Assembly: GCA_947492585.1 (NCBI GenBank) | Contig: CANLND010000026.1 | Location: forward strand, 1 to 41,826 | Source: an uncultured Paracoccaceae bacterium | GTDB lineage: Bacteria; Pseudomonadota; Alphaproteobacteria; Rhodobacterales; Rhodobacteraceae | Direction of reading: 5' to 3' | Length of the DNA: 41,826 nucleotides | Shown here: positions 40,512-41,826 of the stretch, piece by piece | How the letters are laid out: every line of letters starts with the position of its first letter | Position numbering within the stretch: position 1 is the first letter of the stretch | The notes under the pieces: generated by a model | The model's database searches: none | Told to the model about the DNA's origin: nothing | Seen by the model: the letters and a program-made list of their open reading frames with translations, nothing else | Position numbers and translations under genes: made by a program

Positions 40512-41542
40512 TTTCAACGCAAGATCTGGCCAAGCTGGCCGACCAAATTTGCCCAATGCATGTGATCCTTGATTCGGCAGGCAATATTGTCTCCGCGGGT
40601 CCAACGCTGAAAAAACTCCGCCCAGATCAGCCCTGGGATGGTGCGCCGTTTTTTGATTATTTTGACGTGTCCCGACCGCGTTGGGTGCATTCGGTTGAGG
40701 ACCTTCTGAAGACCGCCGGATCTAAACTGCATATGAAGTTACGCACCGATCCGCAGACGGGGCTAAAAGGCGTGCTGGCGCCATTGCCCTCTGGTGAGGG
40801 CGCGTTTGTGAACCTGTCTTTTGGTATTTCCGTACTCGAGGCGGTGCAGGACTACGATCTGACCAGTGCGGATTTCTCCCCAACGGATCTGACCATCGAA
40901 ATGTTGTATCTGGTTGAAGCGAAATCAGCTGCAATGGAAGCATCGCGTCAGTTGAATTCCCGCCTACAGGGTGCAAAAATTGCCGCAGAAGAACAAGCGT
41001 TTACGGATACGTTGACCGGTTTGAAAAACCGTCGGGCGATGGATCATGTTTTGGGACGTCTGGTGAAATCGGGGCGTGATTTTGCGCTGATGCATGTGGA
41101 TTTGGATTTTTTCAAACAGGTCAATGATACCATGGGCCATGCTGCCGGGGATGCCGTGTTGCAGCATGTGGCGCAGGTTATGGTGGAATGCACCCGTCAG
41201 TCCGACACCACCGTACGGGTTGGCGGCGATGAATTTGTTTTGGTTCTGGATTCGATGACGGATCGCCCAACCTTGCAAAAAATTGCCACCCGTCTGATCG
41301 CGCGCTTGGAAGAGCCGATCCCGTTTGAGGACAAGCTGTGCCATATCTCAGGCAGTGCAGGCACCTCGGTGTCGACTGATTTTGAAAAGGTTGATGTGGC
41401 GGTGATGTTGCATCAGGCGGATGTAGCCCTTTATGCGTCCAAAAACGCCGGTCGCGCGCAACATTTCTTTTACGATCCAAGTATGGAAGAAACGGATGGT
41501 CCGATCGGAGCGGCTCCGGTGGAGCGGGTCAACCAAAGCTGA
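40508..41542 (+). CDS. HNOBA-coiled coil-GGDEF diguanylate cyclase partnered with H-NOX
   Basis: A 344-residue protein. Residues 1-120 resemble the HNOBA domain of soluble guanylate cyclase (ICPMHVILDSAGNIVSAGPT, then PFFDYFDVSRPRWVHSVEDL). A helical linker (about 130-165, EMLYLVEAKSAAMEASRQLN) leads into a GGDEF domain with TDTLTGLKNRRAMDH, MHVDLDFFKQVNDTMGHAAG, the active site GGDEF (239-243) and a five-residue-spaced inhibitory site RQSD (230-233). It should make c-di-GMP under control of the adjacent H-NOX protein, whose gene it overlaps by four bases. Confidence 0.9.
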   Translation: MISTQDLAKLADQICPMHVILDSAGNIVSAGPTLKKLRPDQPWDGAPFFDYFDVSRPRWVHSVEDLLKTAGSKLHMKLRTDPQTGLKGVLAPLPSGEGAFVNLSFGISVLEAVQDYDLTSADFSPTDLTIEMLYLVEAKSAAMEASRQLNSRLQGAKIAAEEQAFTDTLTGLKNRRAMDHVLGRLVKSGRDFALMHVDLDFFKQVNDTMGHAAGDAVLQHVAQVMVECTRQSDTTVRVGGDEFVLVLDSMTDRPTLQKIATRLIARLEEPIPFEDKLCHISGSAGTSVSTDFEKVDVAVMLHQADVALYASKNAGRAQHFFYDPSMEETDGPIGAAPVERVNQS

Positions 41543-41552
41543 TTTTGACAGG

Positions 41553-41583
41553 CGCGTCGATCTTTTCAAGATCGGCGCGTTTT
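41553..41583 (+). terminator. Rho-independent terminator of the H-NOX/cyclase operon
   Basis: CGCGTCGATCTT (41553-41564) pairs with AAGATCGGCGCG (41568-41579), one pair being U-G, around TTC, followed by TTTT. It lies ten bases after the cyclase stop codon. The following 41584-41752 shows no gene or other clear feature. Confidence 0.88.
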
Positions 41584-41752
41584 CCATTATATCGGGCGCG
41601 GGTGGTCAAGGCGATGGAAACGGCGGATGCGAACGAGTGTCTCTTCATACGTGGAGCATGGGCGACATATCTAGATGGGCAGCGGAAAAACGGCGACCAT
41701 ACACACACCAGCGCAGGGAACGCGGATTTTATCGTATTGATGCCTGGGAAAA

Positions 41753-41826
41753 TGGCATCCCGTAGGGGAATCGAACCCCTCTTTCCAGGTTGAAAACCTG
41801 GCGTCCTAACCGATAGACGAACGGGA
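41753..41826 (-). tRNA. tRNA-Glu (anticodon TTC), 5' end cut by the window edge
   Basis: Read on the minus strand: acceptor TCCCGT, D-arm GTCTATCGGTTAGGAC, anticodon arm CCAGG-TTTTCAA-CCTGG with anticodon TTC, T-arm AGGGG-TTCGATT-CCCCT, acceptor 3' strand ACGGGAT, G discriminator and an encoded CCA (41755-41753). The acceptor pairing shows that one base at the 5' end lies beyond the window. Confidence 0.95.

Noticed and set aside
1-41826. Insertion sequence, prophage or integrative element
   Set aside because: No transposase, integrase or phage gene is seen; gene order and composition look like core chromosome. The tRNA-Glu at the edge shows no adjoining integrase inside the window.

Overview
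This 41.8 kb window is high-GC, tightly packed DNA from an alphaproteobacterium, most likely a marine Rhodobacteraceae (Roseobacter-group) strain. The assignment rests on gene content: the aerobic cob pathway with a CobW/DUF1636 pair, a GlxA-type AraC regulator, DUF983, DUF2061 and DUF3572 proteins, a HemP/imelysin iron operon, and an H-NOX gene overlapping a diguanylate cyclase gene. No transposon, prophage, CRISPR array or rRNA was seen; the only tRNA is tRNA-Glu at the right edge.

Positions 1-16143 hold a nearly complete aerobic (CobN-type) corrin-ring cluster. A B12 riboswitch at 15264-15441 leads leftward into DUF1636-cobW-cobN-cobG-cobH-cobI-cobJ. cobK is then inverted (plus strand), and minus-strand genes resume with cobL-cobE-cobM-cobB-cobA. 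A second B12 riboswitch (1679-1861) precedes a CbiM-like cobalt permease and cobF. cobO lies on the plus strand right of the first riboswitch. Together these genes take uroporphyrinogen III to adenosylated cob(I)yrinate diamide. CobS/CobT and the lower-ligand and amidation genes (cobQ, C, D, P, U, V) are not here. The start codons of cobK and cobL overlap on the four bases CATG.

Positions 16272-18651 hold glpR-glpD (glycerol-3-phosphate use). Positions 18775-24061 hold a leftward iron operon: hemP, imelysin, di-heme oxidoreductase, a second imelysin-like gene with an altered motif, and a Tat-exported DUF1513 protein. metG (24305-26023) has its own terminator. yqiJ-yqiK (OB-fold membrane protein plus flotillin) run rightward from a promoter region with 11-bp phased repeats. 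Next come an aldo/keto reductase, a GlxA-type regulator, an XRE regulator divergent from a DUF2061 gene, an EamA transporter, a Nudix hydrolase and a DUF983 protein.

Positions 35162-37150 hold a compact cassette: four-EF-hand exported protein, ECF sigma factor, membrane-anchored probable anti-sigma factor, and a CpxP/heavy-metal-sensor-like protein. It is followed by a PleD-like diguanylate cyclase with degenerate receivers, a DUF3572 protein, a HAD phosphatase, and an H-NOX gene overlapping an HNOBA-GGDEF gene. That last pair has the domain order of soluble guanylate cyclase split over two proteins, but its H-NOX carries Pro where the heme-ligating His is expected.

The most interesting points are the inverted cobK inside the cob operon, the H-NOX/HNOBA-GGDEF pair, the sigma/EF-hand cassette, the degenerate PleD, and a set of strong intercistronic hairpins. 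All family calls were made by reading the sequence; no database search was run.
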